Shown here: piece after piece, positions 20,782 to 34,077 of the stretch
Layout of the letters: each line of letters begins with the position of its first letter
Numbering within the stretch: the first letter of the stretch is position 1
DNA from: Halichondria panicea
Taxonomy: Eukaryota > Porifera > Demospongiae > Suberitida > Halichondriidae
Direction: 5' to 3'
Length of the DNA stretch: 64,000 nt
Assembly: GCF_963675165.1 (NCBI RefSeq)
Contig: NC_087392.1
Coordinates: 5,711,442 to 5,775,441, forward strand
Translations under genes and position numbers: made by a program
Notes under the pieces: model-generated
Databases searched by the model: none
Seen by the model: only the letters and a program-made list of their open reading frames with translations
What the model was told of the DNA's origin: nothing

Positions 20782-23700
20782 TCTACAGACTCGTCCCCTG
20801 AGGTGCTCTGTGGCGAGGCTGACAGGCGTCCCAGTCAGAGCTTGTTCCAGGTCTACTATCTGGGGTCATCTCGTGTTGACCGTCGCTGCTCCAGCTCTGT
20901 CATGCCCTGGATAGTAGAGGAGCACAAGCTCAAGACACAAGAGATGAAGCTGCTCTGGCTCACTCCAGGTACTACTGTAATGGAGTGTGTCTTCCCTGAA
21001 CAGTTGCTAATGCATATATCCATTAATGTCGAGGCCTCAGTTGTTTAGAGGGAAGCCATGCTCTCTATATTCACTGAGCACGGCCATTACTGTACTTACT
21101 TGTTCTTAAGAGATGTCAGTATAGATAGTAGCCTTGGTTAGTGTGTGGGTGTATGTCAGTAGCCTGGGATAGTGCGTGGGTGTATGTCAGTAGCCTGGGA
21201 TAGTGAGTGGGTGTATGTCAGTAGCCTGGGATAGTGCGTGGGTGTATGTCAGTAGCCTGGGATAGTGCGTGGGTGTATGTCAGTAGCCTGGGATAGTGCG
21301 TGGGTGTATGTCAGTAGCCTGGGATAGTGAGTGGGTGTATATGTAATGCCCGCTGCTAATACCTACTCAGATTTCATAAGGCGTGACTATCACAATTTCC
21401 CCGTTCCTCTGATTGATCATCTCTTCATTAGGTACATGCTTGCTCTTGTGTGTAAGGCTGAGTGAGGCTTCTCACAGCACCAGGTATTCACTAGGCATGC
21501 AGTGTCAACTCTGTCACCAGTATCTGTGAATAGTTGAAGTCAGGATATATTTGCGCATATGCTGAGATTTTGTGGTGCAACTTGGCATTCATTTCTATGT
21601 CCCACAACAAGATAATGTCATTACGAGCAATAAAGGCAATCACTTAGTAACACGATATCTCTAAAGTGGTGACATCATTAGCAGCATATGATTGTTTGGC
21701 ATGGTGTTTGTTATTATATTATCATTGTTTATTGTTTGACTGGTTGCTAGAAATAGAACAAGACAATGTCAGCATAAATTATGTCAGTACATGCAGGTAC
21801 ATGCAGGTACATGTAGGTACATGTAGGTACATGCAGGTACATGCAGGTACATGCAGGCACATGCAGGTACATGCAGGTACATGTAGGTACATGTAGGTAC
21901 ATGCAGGTACATGCAGGTACATGCAGGTACATGCAGGTACATGCAGGTACATGCAGGTACATGCAGGTACATGCAGGTACATGTAGGTACATGCAGGTAC
22001 ATGCAGGTACATGCAGGTACATGTAGGTACATGCAGGTACATGCAGGTATAGCTGCGAGCCGTGTACATGAGTAATGCTAAGTCAACTGTTAATGCAATC
22101 TGGAAGCTAGTACGATCACATGACGTTGCTATACAGTCACACACTTCCCACCCTCAGAGGATAGCATTGTCCCACCCTCAGAGGATAGCATTGTCCCACG
22201 CTCAGAGGATAGCATTGTCCCACCCTCAGAGGATAGCATTGTCCCACACTCAGAGGATAGCATTGTCCCACCCTCAGAGGATAGCATTGTCCCACCCTCA
22301 GAGGATAGCATTGTCCCACACTCAGAGGATAGCATTGTCCCACACTCAGAGGATAGCATTGTCCCACCCTCAGAGGATAGCATTGTCCCACACTCAGAGG
22401 ATAGCATTGTCCCACCCTCAGAGGATAGCATTGTCCCACCCTCAGAGGATAGCATTGTCCCACCCTCAGAGGATAGCATTGTCCCACCCTCAGAGGATAG
22501 CATTGTCCCACCCTCAGAGGATAGCATTGTCCCACCCTCAGAGGATAGCATTGTCCCACCTTCAGAGGATAGCATTGTCCCACCCTCAGAGGATAGCATT
22601 GTCCCACCCACCAGTAGTAGCTAGGTTAGTCTGTTATAATTATTCAGTCAAAGGCCATAAAAAGAGTGTGTAGTATTTCACCCCATAACCCCCCCAACGT
22701 TCTAACCCCCTAACCCCCCTCCCTAACCCCCTAAGGTGATGAGACTGTGACCTACGTTGCAGACAGTGGACAGGAGCTGTTCAGTCATCCCTACAGTAGC
22801 ATCCTGCAGTGCTGTATTGCAGTGGATGGGATCTCACTGGCCTACATTGCTCGCAGTGGCCAAGACAACCTCTATCATTGTCATGTCTTCCAGTCTCTCA
22901 CCTATGAGGAGGTGAGGGTATTCCCTGCACTGTGTGTGTGGGTCTAGCTAGCATCTCCAGTAGTTAGGTACAACATGGTTTAGTCTTGAATATACATATA
23001 ATTATAGTATATATATTGTGTCTTGGAGAGCCCCAAACATAATTATGGATTGTACTTGGCTCTGGTTTTAGTTGTGTATTCTAGTAGAGCATCATATAGG
23101 TCCTTGTATGAACTGTAATGTCATTGATATTTGTATATAGGCGAAGCTCATCATGTCAAAGTTCAAAGTCCACGCTCGTGAGGAAGTGTCCATTGGCTCG
23201 ACCATCAGTAGAGACAAGATCAGTGACCTCCCGATGACCTCATCTGGTCTCATATTCTCCTCGTCCCTCAAACACCATCCCCCGGACAACAAGACTCGGA
23301 CAAAGCCACTGGGAGACTCAGAATATAGCGCACAGTTCCTGGGTAAATACGAAGTGCCCCCACCATCGAGTTCAAAAGATACACAAGTGCAAACCATCGA
23401 TAAACTGGTAGTGAAGTTGAAGGAGAATTATCAGCTAAAGATGAGCAAAGGGAAGAAAGGTTTCGGTTGGCGTGGGAAACTGGCATCCTCATCATCTTCA
23501 TCACTGAGAAGCTACTCTGCAGACAATGGTGACAGTGTCACAGCCGAGGGAGACAAGCACGTCGGTGTTAGTAGAAGCAGGTCTAACACGAGTGATGTGA
23601 GCCAACCACCACCACCACCTGTGTTTAGTATCACTGGAGAAAATGGGCACTCTATTGATGGGCATGTGCAGACCACTGGGCATGTGCAGACTACTGAGCA

Positions 23701-26700
23701 TGTGCGGAATGGAGGAGTTAGCAGGCAAATCAGTGAACAAGAAATATCCGATCAAGTCGATGTTGGTACAGTGCCAGAAATATCCGGTCAAGTCGATGTT
23801 GGTACGGTGCCTTGTGAAGATCTTCGTCATGATTCTGTTACTTCTGATATTAGTATGGAGTTTGACACTATCCCTGAGTTATCCAGCCTGCAAGACACTC
23901 CAGTGTTCCAGTCTCTGTGTGGTCCTCCGCCTCTGTCCAGCCAGAGGGTGAGGTTAGTGTTCTCAGGAATGGTGGTCATGTTGGTGTGTCAGGAGACAGG
24001 GGAGAGGGTACTCAAGAAGAGCATCCGCAACATCGCATGTTGTGCCCAGGTAAAGAGTGTGTGTCTAGTCAACATCGCATGTTGTGCCCAGGTAAAGAGT
24101 GTGTGTCTAGTCTCTAGGCTAGGTACAATGCAGAGGCAATACCTGATGGAGTGAATGTACTTATAATGTGCATATAAATGTGTTTTGTCTTTTCTAATGC
24201 CTGTACTTGGTTACACTTGTACTGCTTTGGCCATGTTTTGTCTCGTATGTGGCCTGATTCCCTGTACCAGTGTGATTACCTGTACCCGTGTGATTGCCTG
24301 TACCAGTGTGATTACCTGTACCAGTGTGATTGCCTGTACTAGTGTGATTACCTGTACCCGTGTGATTGCCTGTACCAGTGTGATTACCTGTACCAGTGTG
24401 ATTGCCTGTACCCGTGTGATTACCTGTACCCGTGTGATTGCCTGTACCAGTGTGATTACCTGTACCAGTGTGATTGCCTGTACCCGTGTGATTACCTGTA
24501 CTCGTGTGATTGCCTGTACCCGTGTGATTGCCTGTACTCGTGTGATTTCCTGTACCCGTGTGATTACCTGTACCCGTGTGATTGCCTGTACCAGTGTGAT
24601 TGCCTGTACCAGTGTGATTACCTGTACCCGTGTGATTACCTGTACCAGTGTGATTGCCTGTACCCGTGTGATTACCTGTACCCGTGTGATTGCCTGTACC
24701 AGTGTGATTGCCTGTACCCGTGTGATTACCTGTACCAGTGTGATTGCCTGTACCCGTGTGATTGCCTGTACCCGTGTGATTGCCTGTACCCGTGTGATTA
24801 CCTGTACCCGTGTGATTGCCTGTACCCGTGTGATTGCCTGTACCAGTGTGATTACCTGTACCAGTGTGATTACCTGTACCCGTGTGATTGCCTGTACCCG
24901 TGTGATTGCCTGTACCAGTGTGATTACCTGTACCAGTGTGATTGCCTGTACCCGTGTGATTGCCTGTACCAGTGTGATTGCCTGTACCCGTGTGATTGCC
25001 TGTACCCGTGTGATTACCTGTACCAGTGTGATTGCCTGTACCAGTGTGATTGCCTGTACCCGTGTGATTACCTGTGTGTGATTGCCTGTACCCGTGTGAT
25101 TACCTGTGTGTGATTACCTGTACCCGTGTGATTGCCTGTACCAGTGTGATTGCCTGTACCAGTGTGATTGCCTGTACCCGTGTGATTGCCTGTACCAGTG
25201 TGATTGCCTGTACCCGTGTGATTCCCTGTACCAGTGTGATTACCTGTACTCGTGTGATTGCCTGTACCAGTGTGATTACCTGTACCCGTGTGATTGCCTG
25301 TACCCGTGTGATTGCCTGTACCCGTGTGATTACCTGTACCAGTGTGATTGCCTGTACCCGTGTGATTGCCTGTACCAGTGTGATTACCTGTACCCGTGTG
25401 ATTACCTGTACCCGTGTGATTGCCTGTACCAGTGTGATTACCTGTACCAGTGTGATTGCCTGTACCAGTGTGATTACCTGTACCTGTGTGATTACCTGTA
25501 CCAGTGTGATTACCTGTACCCGTGTGATTGCCTGTACCAGTGTGATTACCTGTACCAGTGTGATTGCCTGTACCAGTGTGATTACCTGTACCAGTGTGAT
25601 TGCCTGTACCAGTGTGATTACCTGTACCTGTGTGATTACCTGTACCAGTGTGATTACCTGTACCAGTGTGATTACCTGTACCCGTGTGATTACCTGTACC
25701 TGTGTCTCAGTGCTATTGTACATGCATGCACAGGGTAAGAAGGACCCAGAGTGCTTTGCCTTCACAAGCACTAGCAAAGAAGGACCTGACAAGAAGTATC
25801 ACTGCCACCTCTTCCTGGCTGAGAGCAAGAAGGAGGTCAGTACTGTATATACTGCACGTGTACGCATGTACTGCACGTGTATGCATGTACTGCATGTGTA
25901 TGCATGTACTGCACGTGTATGCATGTACTGCACGTGTATGCATGTACTGCACGTGTATGCATGTACTGCACGTGTATGCATGTACTGCACGTGTATGCAT
26001 GTACTGCATGTGTATGGGTGCATTTTCTTCGTGTGTAGACAATATTCTTGTGGTGTTTCTGTAGTGAACTTTGCGTGTCCACAACTTATCTTATATAAGT
26101 TTATAGAGTATTGAGATGCATTCTGTTGCTCTGAGGAAATGAGCTGTTTAGATACACTGTCCCATATCTTGAAGAAAGCAGTCCATATAGTCTATACTAT
26201 ATCCCTTCCTGTTCTCCAGGTGTTCAAGATCCTAGATTCCTTCAAGGCATCATTTGTCCATGCCCTGTCAGTGGGTATGCCAGCTGCCCTGTGTGACTCC
26301 TGTCCCCTTCAACAACTGCACACTCTCTGCAAGAACCTTGAGGGTACGTACACTCATAGCCTCCATTATCCATGGTAGCTGATAGCATGCACACAGCTAG
26401 TGTGTCAGGCTGTACGATACTGCTCTACCTAGTCTACTCTACAGTTGCTTGTATATCTTCACATGCATGATTTGTATACGTCTACTTCTCTGTCCCTCCA
26501 GGAGCGACCACTCAAGTGGCTCAGTCTATTATTCAGGAGTGTCTTGAGTCGTTGCCTGAGGCAGACTGTGCCAGCATCATGAAGCAATACAAGGTAACCA
26601 TGGTTACACTGACTGTACATGTCCAGGAAGTGAGATCCACTATATTATTAATAACTTCCATATTGCCATGGCAACACGCTCCCTCATGCTTCCCGGTAGC

Positions 26701-29700
26701 CTTCTGATTGGTTGAGAATATGTGTCACAGCTTTGGCTAGCACACTACTGTGATCAAAGGATGATCAAAGCTTCCTCAGTATACATGTAGTCATGTATTA
26801 AGTTGTTTGGTTCCTAAGACATTTATTAGCATTGAAACTGATGTCATAGTGTGTCACCACTCCCTCTATACACACCCACACACACGCCCACACCACACAC
26901 ACACACAGCACTCAGAGCACGCTGATCACGAGTACACACAAATCATTGTTCTTGTCAACCTGATACGACACCACTTCCAACAACGTCAGGACAGTCACAC
27001 CCACACTGGCACGGGGAGTATCACACCCTCACACATCACACAAGATCCCGCCCCCTCACGGCTACTGCCTGCACTGGCAAGGGCCAAAATTGCACTGGCC
27101 TCGTCGTTTGAAAACCTCAAAAACAAGCAATCAGATCGAAACTCTAAACTATTCCGCTCCAAGATGGTGTCCCATGGTTCCCATGGTTACCAGAGCTTCC
27201 CTCCGTCCTCTCTCTTCTCTAAGAGGACCACATTAGACACTCTGTTGTCACCCATCCCTACGTCACCTGTTGCTAAGCAACAGACAGAGGAAGATGTGCG
27301 CAGAGTGCGTACATGGTCAGGGTTCATCCACAAGTCACCCGGGTCCTCACACAGTGACCTCCAGGAGACTCAGGGGAACTCCCCCACCATTGATACACCA
27401 GTTGAGTCTTTCTCTGACAGTAAAGAGACTGTGGCATCCACTCCAAAGAAGAAAACGTCATTTCAAAGCAACGAGAATATGGAGTTTATAATTCCATCCA
27501 CACCAGTGAGGAAGATACAGGACACACGCCCACGCTCGTTAAGAGGAGGGAAGCACGACAGGCACTCAATACATCACCCACTACGTAGGCCCACTTTAAC
27601 CCCTCCACCACCCGATAAAAAGTATCGTACACATCGCCGGGCAACGTCCTTCGCGGTGACATCTTGGAGACAGGAGATGTTTGAGAGCTGCACACCTGAT
27701 CGTGGACACAACCGTAGCACCTCTGAGATACGTGAGTGAACCAGCGTAGACCATCATTGTGCATCTTAGTTTGTGCATGTACATATTATTTGCGCATGTC
27801 TGTATCCTCACGTACTAGCCGCCCTCTAGCCCACTCTTCCCTCATGTACTAGCCACCCTCTAGCCCACTCTTCCCTCATGTACTAGCCGCCCTCTAGCCT
27901 GCTCTTCCTCTTTCCCTCTAGTGGAGGACTTTGAGATCATAGACATTGATCAGTATCAGTACGGCCCGACACTACGACTAGGTCGAGGGTCCTCTAAGAA
28001 GTTGTTTGGTGGCTCCCCTCAGACCACGGCCAGGGGACGATGGAGGCACGTCATACAACAGCAGATCATCCTCAATAGAATGACAAAACTCAACTCCCTC
28101 GTCAAAAGTGAGTATCTGTACAGGAAATCTAGCCACTCTAAACAAGCTGTGACTTATTGTGGTGTCACATTATTATTGTCCATAAGATGATTATTTCAGT
28201 AGCTCTCTGAGAGGCTACAATAATTATGGTGTGTGTGCTTAGATCAGCAATATTTTTGGCCCATTTTCTGGAACAGCATGGGCTATAATCAGCCATAGCT
28301 TGCGTACCATTGATCCAATGACAAAAATGTTATGGTTTTCTGAAAGTTGAGAAAAATACCTTTCAAATTACAATGTATGTGTTTCAATCCAACATTTTTG
28401 GCCTCGGACCATGGGCTATAATCCATGGTATCGCCAAATTGGCAAATACTTTTATGTCTCAAATATGAACTTTAATCTTTCAGAAAAATCGTTGAAATTG
28501 GATTTACAAAATTGCAACTGAAAGAGTCCCCAAACATTGATTAAACGGGGGGGGGGGGGTTGTAGTTAAATATCATCTTTAGTATCGTTGATCCAATATC
28601 AACAATTTACCCCCCTGCTGGGTCATGTGATCAACTCCCTCTCTTACCCCCCACAGAGGCCTCTGACGATGCTGAGTTGAGAAGGGTCAAGTTGAGCTAC
28701 TCCACTCCCTCACTGGAGACTAAGGAAGCCATTGCTCAGTGGAGCTCTGTCCTCAGTCAACCAGACTCTCTCTCTGACCACGACCTGAGGACACTCACAC
28801 TCAAAGGTAGGCAGTCACTAGAATGGTGTGTACAGCTCTAAGCTAGTGCTGAGTGTTTACTGCCAATGATCTCTTTACATATAAATTATGAAGCTAGCAT
28901 TAGCATCCGAGTCATGTCAGACTAACAGTGCTCGATCATAAAGCGTGTTTGATGGCCAACATTGTGGTGTGTGTGTGTGTAGGAATCCCCCCTAGCAAGA
29001 GGTCAGAGGTGTGGCCGCTACTGGCTCAGCGTTATCGGGCCAGGAATGATCCTGATTGGTCGATGCCTCCAGAAATAACGGGGCCTAGTGGACTGGCAGA
29101 GCTGCTCCGAGGAGAGACGGAGTTTGAACACAACATTGTGGTGGACCTAGGTAAAGAGCGGCTCTGTAATTACTCAGTTTTTATTCTGACATGTACGATA
29201 GTTATTACTTGTTCTAATGATCTTTACCCAATATGCCCACCCCCACTAGCACGGACCTTTCCTCGTCATCCTTACTTTGAGAGGTCAATGGAAGGTCAGA
29301 TGGTACTCAGGAACGTGCTCCACTCGTACGCTGTGGCAGACAGGGAGACGGGATATTGTCAGGGACTGAGCTTTGTGACTGGGATACTACTCATGCATGT
29401 GAGGGAGTGCTGTGTGTGTGTGTGTGTGTGGGTGGGTGTGTGTGTGGTGGGTGGGGTTGAATGGGACTTAGCAAAGACTGTGAGGGATTTACTGGACTTC
29501 CCTCCTCACAGAGTGACACAGAGGAAGGTTCCTTCAAACTACTCCACCAGCTCATGAATCTCTATGGCTTCAGAGATATCTACTTTGAGAACCTCGTTAA
29601 CTTACAGGTAGTTTAAACACCAACTATGCACAATCGTACAGCTTATGGTACACCAACTATGCACAGCCACGGCTATGGTACACCAGCTATGTACAGCCAC

Positions 29701-30582
29701 GGCTATGGTACACCAGCTATGCACAACCGTACAGCTTATGGTACACCAACTATGCACAGCCACAGCTATGGTACACCAGCTATGCACAGCCACGGCTATA
29801 GTACACCAGCTATGCACAGCCACGGCTATGGTACACCAGCTATGCACAGCCACAGCTGTGGTACACCAGCTATGCACAGCCACGGCTATGGTACACCAGC
29901 TATGCACAGCCACGGCTATGGTACACCAGCTATGCACAGCCACAGCTGTGGTACACCAGCTATGCACAGCCACGGCTATGGTACACCAGCTATGCACAGC
30001 CACGGCTATGGTACACCAGCTATGCACAGCCACGGCTGTGGTACACCAGCTATGCACAGCACGGCTCTGGTACACCAACTATGCACAGCCACGGCTGTGG
30101 TACACCAGCTATGCACAGCACGGCTATGGTACACCAACTATGCACAGCCACGGCTGTGGTACACCAGCTATGCACAGCACGGTTATGGTACACCAACTAT
30201 GCACAGCCACGGCTTATGCATGGTACACACGGTATTCTCAGAAGTACACATAGCTATGTTAGTACAGTGGTAGGTGTGCAGTGTACAAGACTTGTGTTGT
30301 GAATTATGTAATACATGTATCTGAGTAGTCAAGTGTTCTAACTTTAGGAAGTTCCATGTACACATCAAGATGGTGCCTGCACCAAGTGTGTAGATTGACC
30401 CACTGTACCTGATCATGTGTAGATGCGTTTGTACCAGTTGTCCCGGCTACTCCACGACTACAAGCCCTCTCTCTACCAACACCTCAAGGAGAGTGACATC
30501 ACTCCATTCTTCTATGCTGCTCCATGGCTACTCACCATATTCGCCTCAGAGTTCCCTGTACCATTCACAGCGAGGGTGTTTG

Positions 30583-30655
<73 letters not shown>

Positions 30656-31608
30656 GGTGGGTGGGTGGGTGTGTGTGTGGGTGTGTGGGGGGAATTAGCT
30701 ATCAAGTTTTGTTTTTGTATTTTTGTGCATGTGCAACAAATCCATCTATTTTCTGTCCCCTGCAGATATGATATTCTTAGAAGGAACTGATTTCATTCTC
30801 AAGGTACAGTGACTTCACTGTACCTGTCTAGCTCATTATAAGCTATTATTCTACTTTAGGTGGTATTAGCACTCCTGCAAATCCACCAAGAGGCTATTCT
30901 CGAGTGCGAGGGAATGGAGACCATTTGTAAGAACCTCAAAACCTCACTCCCACAACTAGCAATGGAACAAGCAGATAACATTTTTGAAATTGCTTCAAAA
31001 TTCTCATTTGGTAGTCGTTTATCCACTTTTGAGGCAGAGTATCACATGATGGCTGAGCTGAACTCTAGTTTCAAGTCTAATCTCATTATCGATGATTTCT
31101 CCTCGGTTGCTGAGGTGCTGAAGAATCAGAATGTTGCTCTGATAGAGCAGCTGGCTATATGTCACGCTGGCAACAACAGACTGGTCACCATGGTGGAGGC
31201 ATTGCAGACTCAGATGGCTGCACAAGACCAGAGGATACTAGAGTACGTTGCATAGTGTAGTCTAGGCATGTACGTGGGTGGGTGGGTGGGGCCATGAGCT
31301 CAATATGGAATAGTGTGTGTATTATCCCCCGTACATTTTTACTGGTACAATTTTGTATGACACTGTTAGATGGATTTTGCAGTATTTTGTCGTCCATGTA
31401 CAGTGTATCTCATGTGTTAATGTGTGGAGATTTTATACAGTAGAGTTAGAGTTTCATTGTGATTGACATGAATTGAGTGCCACCTATCTCCCCCTTGCAT
31501 GGCAGGCTGGAGGGCAGACTACAGTCTAGGACTAGCACAGAAGATGAGCAATCAAGATCGTCCAAGGAAAGCCTGACAACAGACACTACTACATTAAACT
31601 GTGTGTAG
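20779..31608 (+). CDS. TBC1D4: TBC1D1/TBC1D4 (AS160)-family Rab GTPase-activating protein
   Basis: Stimulates GTP hydrolysis by Rab proteins in vesicle traffic; vertebrate members act in insulin-controlled GLUT4 transport. Sixteen exons: 20779-20968, 22736-22911, 23141-24049, 25734-25835, 26220-26343, 26502-26593, 26909-27731, 27922-28107, 28657-28806, 28983-29150, 29250-29398, 29512-29607, 30423-30582, 30766-30803, 30860-31242, 31506-31608; phases match and give 1282 residues, close to human TBC1D4. Two PTB domains come first ([15 protein letters not shown]; then [14 protein letters not shown] to [11 protein letters not shown]). A Ser-rich linker has basic kinase-like sites ([16 protein letters not shown]). 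The TBC domain keeps both catalytic fingers: Arg in [14 protein letters not shown] and Gln in TGYCQGLSF. One ancestral gene versus the two vertebrate paralogues cannot be separated here. Confidence 0.92.
21126..21345. repeat. Tandem repeat, 33 bp x 6-7, TBC1D intron 1
   Basis: Unit GGGTGTATGTCAGTAGCCTG plus GGATAGTGCGT. Intronic. Confidence 0.85.
21784..22050. repeat. Minisatellite, 10 bp x about 27, TBC1D intron 1
   Basis: Unit ATGCAGGTAC with C/T variation. Each unit contains CAG|GTAC, a good splice-donor match, giving about 27 potential donors in the intron. Several frames are open only because of the repeat. Confidence 0.9.
22141..22612. repeat. Minisatellite, 24 bp x about 19, TBC1D intron 1
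   Basis: Unit CCCACCCTCAGAGGATAGCA plus TTGT. The length is a multiple of three, so it reads open on both strands; it is not a gene. Confidence 0.9.
24029..24112. repeat. Exact 42-bp tandem duplication carrying the TBC1D exon 3 donor
   Basis: 24029-24070 and 24071-24112 are the same 42 bases, each ending an exon segment IACCAQ with donor GTAAAG. Donors at 24050 and 24092 are 42 bases apart and in frame. Confidence 0.9.
24257..25708. repeat. Large minisatellite, 18 bp x about 80, TBC1D intron 3
   Basis: Units of TGCCTGTACCCGTGTGAT with variants (CCAG/CCCG, TGCC/TACC). Since 18 is divisible by three, long frames are open on both strands, producing spurious proteins such as repeated [10 protein letters not shown]. 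Two short interruptions near 25070-25110. Confidence 0.93.
25850..26013. repeat. Tandem repeat, 19 bp x about 8, beginning just after the TBC1D exon 4 donor
   Basis: Unit ACGTGTATGCATGTACTGC; the array starts about 15 bases after the donor at 25836. Confidence 0.85.
27818..27906. repeat. Tandem repeat, about 36 bp x 3, before the acceptor of TBC1D exon 8
   Basis: Unit GTACTAGCCRCCCTCTAGCC plus CACTCTTCCCTCAT. Each unit includes a pyrimidine-rich CCCTCTAG like the true acceptor at 27914-27921. Confidence 0.75.
28290..28540. mobile_element. Foldback (MITE-like) element, copy 1, in a TBC1D intron
   Basis: Diverged copy of the family seen at 38491, 54577, 58365 and 62922. It has ACCATTGATCCAATG near its left end, a central CCATGGGCTATAATCCATGG palindrome, and right-half sequence complementary to the left. 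Confidence 0.7.
29615..30218. repeat. Minisatellite, 30 bp x about 20, starting just after the TBC1D exon 12 donor
   Basis: Unit AGCTATGCACAGCCACGGCT plus ATGGTACACC. The array begins within 10 bases of the donor at 29608. Divisible by three, hence open frames on both strands. Confidence 0.9.
30583..30690. repeat. (GT)n microsatellite starting on the TBC1D exon 13 donor
   Basis: The donor GTGAGT runs straight into a GT array and then GTGG repeats. The same donor-plus-GT arrangement occurs at 36569, 38301 and 40655. Confidence 0.9.
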
Positions 31609-33045
31609 AGCTATAAGCTTTTTTATGCTTTTATGTGTGTATAATTATATCCTTGTGTGAATTGATATCATTTTATGTCATTGCAGCTGTTGATGTGGGT
31701 GGCTAATTATAGTGGGCGTATCTACGCTAGAGCAGCATAAGAGACGACCATGTGTGGAGAGTAGCTAAACACAGAGCTAGCTAGCTACAGTCAAGCAGAG
31801 GTGATTCTTGCTCGGATATATTGAACACACAGTCTATAAGGTGAGGCTGCATGACCGCTAACAATAGTCTAGCTGCTAGTATTTGGTAGAGCTCTAGTGA
31901 ATGAAAGGCCTGAAAGGGGTGTGTACCTGGCTAGCTACATGAAGCTTGCGCTGCACTAGACAGTCTGTAGCTGCATATAGAGGAGATACATTATGCAACA
32001 GGTCTAGTCCATTAGCACGAATGTGTTGATACATACAGTCTAGTTGGTCTAGCTAGCTGCATTGATACAGTAAGCTTGTAACAAGCTACATGTACGTACA
32101 TGTTCATGTATCTGCTATTAATACATGTACATTCATGTTGTATCTACAAGGTTGATTGTAGGTCCCTTTCAATAGTGAAGGCTGAAAGGTGTTGGGAGCA
32201 GGCCCCCACACTATTAGCCAACTGTACAAGACAACACCCCTAGGCTAGCTACAACACCCCCTGGCCTAGGCTAGTTACAACACCCCCTAGGCTGAGTGTA
32301 TCTGGCCCCAAGTGAAAGCACTGCACTTACTGATGGTTGCTTTGCACTGAATAATGAAAATAAACAATTTGCGGCATTTTCAATTCCATAAAACTTTGTC
32401 ACTTCCAATCAAGTTATGCTAACTCATTTATCTAAAAATGCGATACCTTTTCTAAAGTGGCAACCAGAGTACTAGACTAGCTAGTTGAGTGGTCAGTGTC
32501 TCGGCTCATTGAGTGTCACTTAGTAACAGATACCATCGTAGCAACCCATAGCAACCAGATATTAGGTTAGTGTATTTGATGTTCAGTTCTCTATAGAATT
32601 GTCCTATTTCAGTTCTTGTATTATTATCATAATACGTTATCTACTACAACAATTTGTTTTCAATTTGTATACCCTTTGTCTCATGATTGTAAGGTACCTC
32701 TTTCCAAATGTCATCAAGAAATGTTCCAATGTCATTACTCTATTCAATATATGGCCAGTGTGAATGACCCCCCCCCCCCCACCACCCCCCACCCAGTGGT
32801 CTGAGTGTGCTCTACCATATAGGAGTAACACAATGCCACCCCCCACACACACACACCCCCACACACCACCCCCCACCACCCAGTAGTCTGAGTGTGCTCT
32901 ACCATAAGAAGTGTGTGCCCATAACGAGAATGCCTGCATGCAGAGCATTGTTATCATTTATTTATATCTTGCCTTATTTTGTACTCTAAAGTTATCGCAT
33001 GCCAATCACACAAAGACAACAAACCTTTCTTCTAACTAAACGTGG

Positions 33046-33233
33046 CTAATGGAACAGTGTTGGCTTAGGTGTGTCAGTACTCAGTGAGCTAGTGTGGTTC
33101 AAAGCTGAAGCCTTGAGAGGAATCTCTGCTGGCCAATACTTGATGGATAGTTGCATGTCATATGACCTTTCCTGTAGCCAGAGTTCAGTGTAGCTGCCAG
33201 GAATTAGCGTTCTGTGTACACTTGTAATTGTCC
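33046..33233 (-). other. Possible orphan terminal exon, unknown
   Basis: On the minus strand a T-rich acceptor (TTTTTTGTGCAG) at about 33234 is followed by 62 open codons ending LSTDTPKPTLFH and a TAG. No partner exon with matching phase was found nearby and no family is recognised. It may be a gene fragment or chance. Confidence 0.25.
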
Positions 33234-33283
33234 CTGCACAAAAAAGAATAAATAGATTTTTTGTGTAAATACTTATACAGATG

Positions 33284-33453
33284 TGTATATGGTCATTGCG
33301 GCAGACCAACAGTGGCTGTATCAGATGTGTATATGGTCATTGCGGCAGACCAACAGTGGTTGTATCAGATGTGTATATGGTCATTGCGGCAGACCAACAG
33401 TGGCTGTATCAGATGTGTATATGGTCATTGCGGCAGACCAACAGTGGCTGTAT
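33284..33453. repeat. Minisatellite, 42 bp x 4, intergenic
   Basis: Unit TGTATATGGTCATTGCGGCA plus GACCAACAGTGGCTGTATCAG. Confidence 0.85.
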
Positions 33454-34077
33454 TGAAGAGATGCCAGCTATCCAAACACATGCTATGGAGAGACTTGTGG
33501 CCCATTAACTTGGTTGCTATGTAGGGCAACCAGTTATAGGTGTGATTACAGTGATGGACCACACACACTGACAATGGCGGCTTTGTCCTGACAGTGTACC
33601 CCCGCCCCTCTACCACACACACTGACAATGGCGGCTTTGTCCTGATGGTGTGGGGGTGTCTGTTAGTCTTAATAGGTCGTGTCAACTATTAATTAGAGGT
33701 CTCTTGAGAGTGGCCAGTTCACAAGAGCCTGCTTTTGAAGCCACTCAAACTGCGTGTAATTTGTTGGTAAACTATGTGATTAACTACAGTAGCTGTCAGC
33801 TGTGTTGATACTAGAGACAGCGGCCAAACTGATTACACACTTACTTCAAGGGCAGAGTGTGTGTCAAGCTCTCTTCAATGGTCATTGTGTTTGGATGACC
33901 TCAGGCTACAGGCTGGTGCTGGAGGGGAGGTGGTCGTCCCTCCCCCTCCATTACCTCATATCTGGTGCATCCACTTGGCGTACCTAATGCATTGCTTATA
34001 CTTGTTTGCTGGAGTCGAATTTCACCCGCTGACTAAAATAACAGCTGTGTCTGTATTCATGAAGTATAGGCTAGAGT

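Noticed and set aside
22062-22673. Open frames of repeated HPQRIALS on one strand and EGGTMLSS on the other
   Set aside because: 24-base repeat artefact inside TBC1D intron 1.
22681-22735. Telomere-like CCCTAA repeats
   Set aside because: Irregular CCCCCTAACCCC pyrimidine-rich tract just before a TBC1D acceptor; best explained as a polypyrimidine tract. GGGTATTAGGG near 35060 is likewise too short and irregular.
24185-26114. Long open frames of repeated [10 protein letters not shown]-type sequence
   Set aside because: Pure product of an 18-base minisatellite with unit length divisible by three; also open on the other strand.
29602-30302. Open frames of repeated tyrosine/histidine-rich sequence
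   Set aside because: 30-base repeat artefact inside a TBC1D intron.
33046-33893. Two-exon minus-strand gene joining a donor near 33850 to the exon at 33233
   Set aside because: Splice phases do not match (phase 2 donor, phase 1 acceptor).
33802-33987. Possible coding exon LLQGQSVCQALFNGHC... on the plus strand
   Set aside because: Single short frame without matching splice partners or recognised family.
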